Shown: positions 20,767-21,940 of the stretch, piece by piece
How positions within the stretch are numbered: position 1 is the first letter of the stretch
Layout of the letters: each line of letters opens with the position of its first letter
Source: Pseudolysinimonas_A sp044239695
GTDB lineage: Bacteria; Actinomycetota; Actinomycetes; Actinomycetales; Microbacteriaceae
Length of the DNA: 21,940 bases
Direction: 5' to 3'
Assembly (NCBI RefSeq): GCF_044239695.1
Contig: NZ_JBIIAW010000049.1
Coordinates: 1-21,940, forward strand
Notes under the pieces: model-generated
What the model saw: only the letters and a program-made list of their open reading frames with translations
What the model was told of the DNA's origin: nothing
The model's database searches: none
Position numbers and translations under genes: made by a program

Positions 20767-20855
20767 TATCGTGGGGGAGTTCACCCGGCGTCCACCCCAC
20801 GCCGGAGCCCGACAGTCTCGGCCACCTGATCCGGCCGCACTCAGGAGTCCCGCGC
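20767..20855 (+). promoter_or_regulatory. Promoter and structured leader of the M23 peptidase gene
   Basis: The 151-bp gap after the phosphatase has a -10-like TATCGT (20767-20772) with no good -35. The predicted leader of about 75 nt has a perfect hairpin, CCGGCGT-N7-ACGCCGG (20785-20805), and a Shine-Dalgarno AGGAG (20843-20847) 8 nt before the ATG. It is one of the few leadered genes here. The hairpin could control stability or translation; no known riboswitch is recognised with confidence. Confidence 0.45.
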
Positions 20856-21866
20856 ATGACCGTTCCCCAGGAACGCGAGAACGATCCGTTCGTCCTCGAC
20901 GCCCTGGGTTTCGGGAACCCCGCGAGCCTCCAGCCCCTCGACGGGCCGGCCGAGCCGGTTCGGCCGTTCTCCCCGTCCCGCGAAGTCGTGGCACGCGACG
21001 TCGTCTCGGCTCCGCTCACCCGCCGCGAGCTGCGCGACCGCGAGCGTTCCGTCGAGGAGACTCCGGCCCCGCGCCGCGGGACGTCGACTCCCCGCTCCAA
21101 GGTGCGTTCCAAGCCTCGGCGCATGGCCAAGAACTCGAGCCGCCGGGACGTCGTCCGCGCCGTCGGAGTGAAGAAGACCCTCGGCAAGCGCCTGCTCTCC
21201 TTCGGCGCCATGCTCTTCGCCGGCGCCCTCGCCTTCGGTCTGACGGTCCCCGCGAACGCCTTCAACACGACCACCGACGAGGCCGTGCTCGCGGAGTCGC
21301 TCGCGATGGATGCGCAGTCGGTGGAAGTCGACTCCAGCCTCGTGTCGTTCTCGGAGCGCGACGCCTGGAGTGTCACCTCGTGGGCCGAGATGCTGAAGCT
21401 GCGCTACGGCAACCGCAACTTCGACTACACGGTCGGCACCGGCCCGATCCGTTGGCCGTTCCCGTACCCGGTCTCGATCTCGTCGGGCTTCGGCGATCGC
21501 GCCGCGCCCTGCCGCGGCTGCTCGACCTCGCACTCCGGCATCGACTTCACCCCCGGTGCGGGCGCCGCGATCTTCGCGATCGCCGACGGCGTCGTGCTGG
21601 AGCATGCCGAGAGCGGCTCGAGCTGGGGCAACTACGTCATCATCCAGCACGTGATCGACGGGCAGGTCGTACTCAGCGGCTACGCCCACATGCAGGCCGC
21701 GTCGTCACCGATGGTGGCGGGGCAAGAGGTGAAGGTCGGCGACTTCGTCGGACTCGTCGGCGCGACGGGTCAGGCGACGGGCGCGCACCTGCACTTCACG
21801 ATCTCCCTCGAGGAGCGGATGCACTACGTCGACCCGTACGCCTGGCTCAAGGCGCACGCGAGCTAA
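20856..21866 (+). CDS. M23-family (LytM-like) peptidoglycan endopeptidase
   Basis: A 336-residue exported protein. Residues 1-110 are a long polar, basic cytoplasmic-type region; a hydrophobic segment (about 113-131) ends in VPANAFN, which could be an anchor or a signal cleavage site. The C-terminal M23 domain has HSGIDF with zinc ligands H226 and D230, and GAHLHFTI with H311 and H313, following FPYPVSISSGFGDR. A pair of cysteines (CRGC) lies just before the first ligand. All ligands for an active zinc metallopeptidase are present, so it probably cuts cell-wall peptide bridges rather than being a degenerate LytM factor. It overlaps the convergent gene's stop by 4 bp. Confidence 0.9.
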   Translation: MTVPQERENDPFVLDALGFGNPASLQPLDGPAEPVRPFSPSREVVARDVVSAPLTRRELRDRERSVEETPAPRRGTSTPRSKVRSKPRRMAKNSSRRDVVRAVGVKKTLGKRLLSFGAMLFAGALAFGLTVPANAFNTTTDEAVLAESLAMDAQSVEVDSSLVSFSERDAWSVTSWAEMLKLRYGNRNFDYTVGTGPIRWPFPYPVSISSGFGDRAAPCRGCSTSHSGIDFTPGAGAAIFAIADGVVLEHAESGSSWGNYVIIQHVIDGQVVLSGYAHMQAASSPMVAGQEVKVGDFVGLVGATGQATGAHLHFTISLEERMHYVDPYAWLKAHAS

Positions 21867-21940
21867 CGGAGCCAGACGGTGGTGTCGCCGGGCAGCAGTC
21901 CGTCGCCGACCGGGCTGCTCGACACGATCACGTCGCCCGC
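21863..21940 (-). CDS. C-terminal end of a minus-strand gene, possibly GH13 alpha-glucosidase family
   Basis: The last 25 codons of an ORF that continues beyond the window, ending GLLPGDTTVWLR and a TAG. The codons have GC third positions and end at a convergent 4-bp overlap with the M23 gene, as expected of a real gene. The ending 'LP-x-D-T-x-V-W-L' after a short serine-rich strand resembles the C-terminal beta-domain of actinobacterial GH13 alpha-glucosidases or amylases. Family assignment from 25 residues is tentative. Confidence 0.5.
   Translation of the reverse strand, partial: AGDVIVSSSPVGDGLLPGDTTVWLR

Noticed and set aside
20705..20855. c-di-AMP (ydaO) riboswitch upstream of the M23 gene
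   Set aside because: The CCCGACAG stretch and a hairpin are reminiscent, but the region is too short and lacks the rest of the conserved core, so it is kept only as a structured leader.

Overview
The window is chromosomal DNA of a high-GC actinobacterium, most likely Microbacteriaceae and close to Microbacterium. This is inferred from the codon usage (third positions almost all G or C), the menaquinone gene set, the actinobacteria-specific small membrane proteins and the many apparently leaderless genes. No 16S gene or other decisive marker is present, so the genus is inference.

Layout. Positions 1-11421 are a menaquinone locus: menE (3' end only), menA, menD, menF, menG, a polyprenyl diphosphate synthase for the side chain and an FprA-type ferredoxin-NADP reductase. 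Three modules interrupt it: a TetR regulator with a divergent 14-TM MFS exporter, a DUF4229 protein with a PLDc_N membrane protein, and a PPK2 polyphosphate kinase. Together the men genes turn chorismate and isoprenoid diphosphates into methylated menaquinone. The steps between MenD and MenE (menH, menC) and after MenE (menB) are not in the window. Positions 11469-12673 hold a membrane protein with a PH-like domain and a lipoprotein. Positions 12700-14595 hold a solitary OLD-family ATPase/TOPRIM nuclease of visibly lower GC, lodged directly behind the cardiolipin synthase gene (14605-16065). It is the best candidate for acquired defence DNA. From 16104 to the end come two tandem SnoaL-like proteins, YajQ, a membrane-anchored lytic transglycosylase, tRNA-Tyr(GTA), a thioredoxin-like/CcdA pair, an inositol monophosphatase-family enzyme, an M23 peptidase and the last 25 codons of a minus-strand gene (probably GH13).

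Two patterns run through the window and are not explained by gene content. (1) A palindromic repeat (core GGGTTGAGTGCC-hairpin-GTGTATCGAAACCC) occurs eight times, always at gene ends: once as an inverted pair, once as a 47-bp-period tandem triplet, and twice so placed that its TGA is the stop codon of the preceding gene. (2) Seven genes have a TAnnnT hexamer ending exactly 6-7 nt before the start codon with no Shine-Dalgarno sequence, and several others have a one-mismatch version at the same distance, pointing to widespread leaderless transcription.
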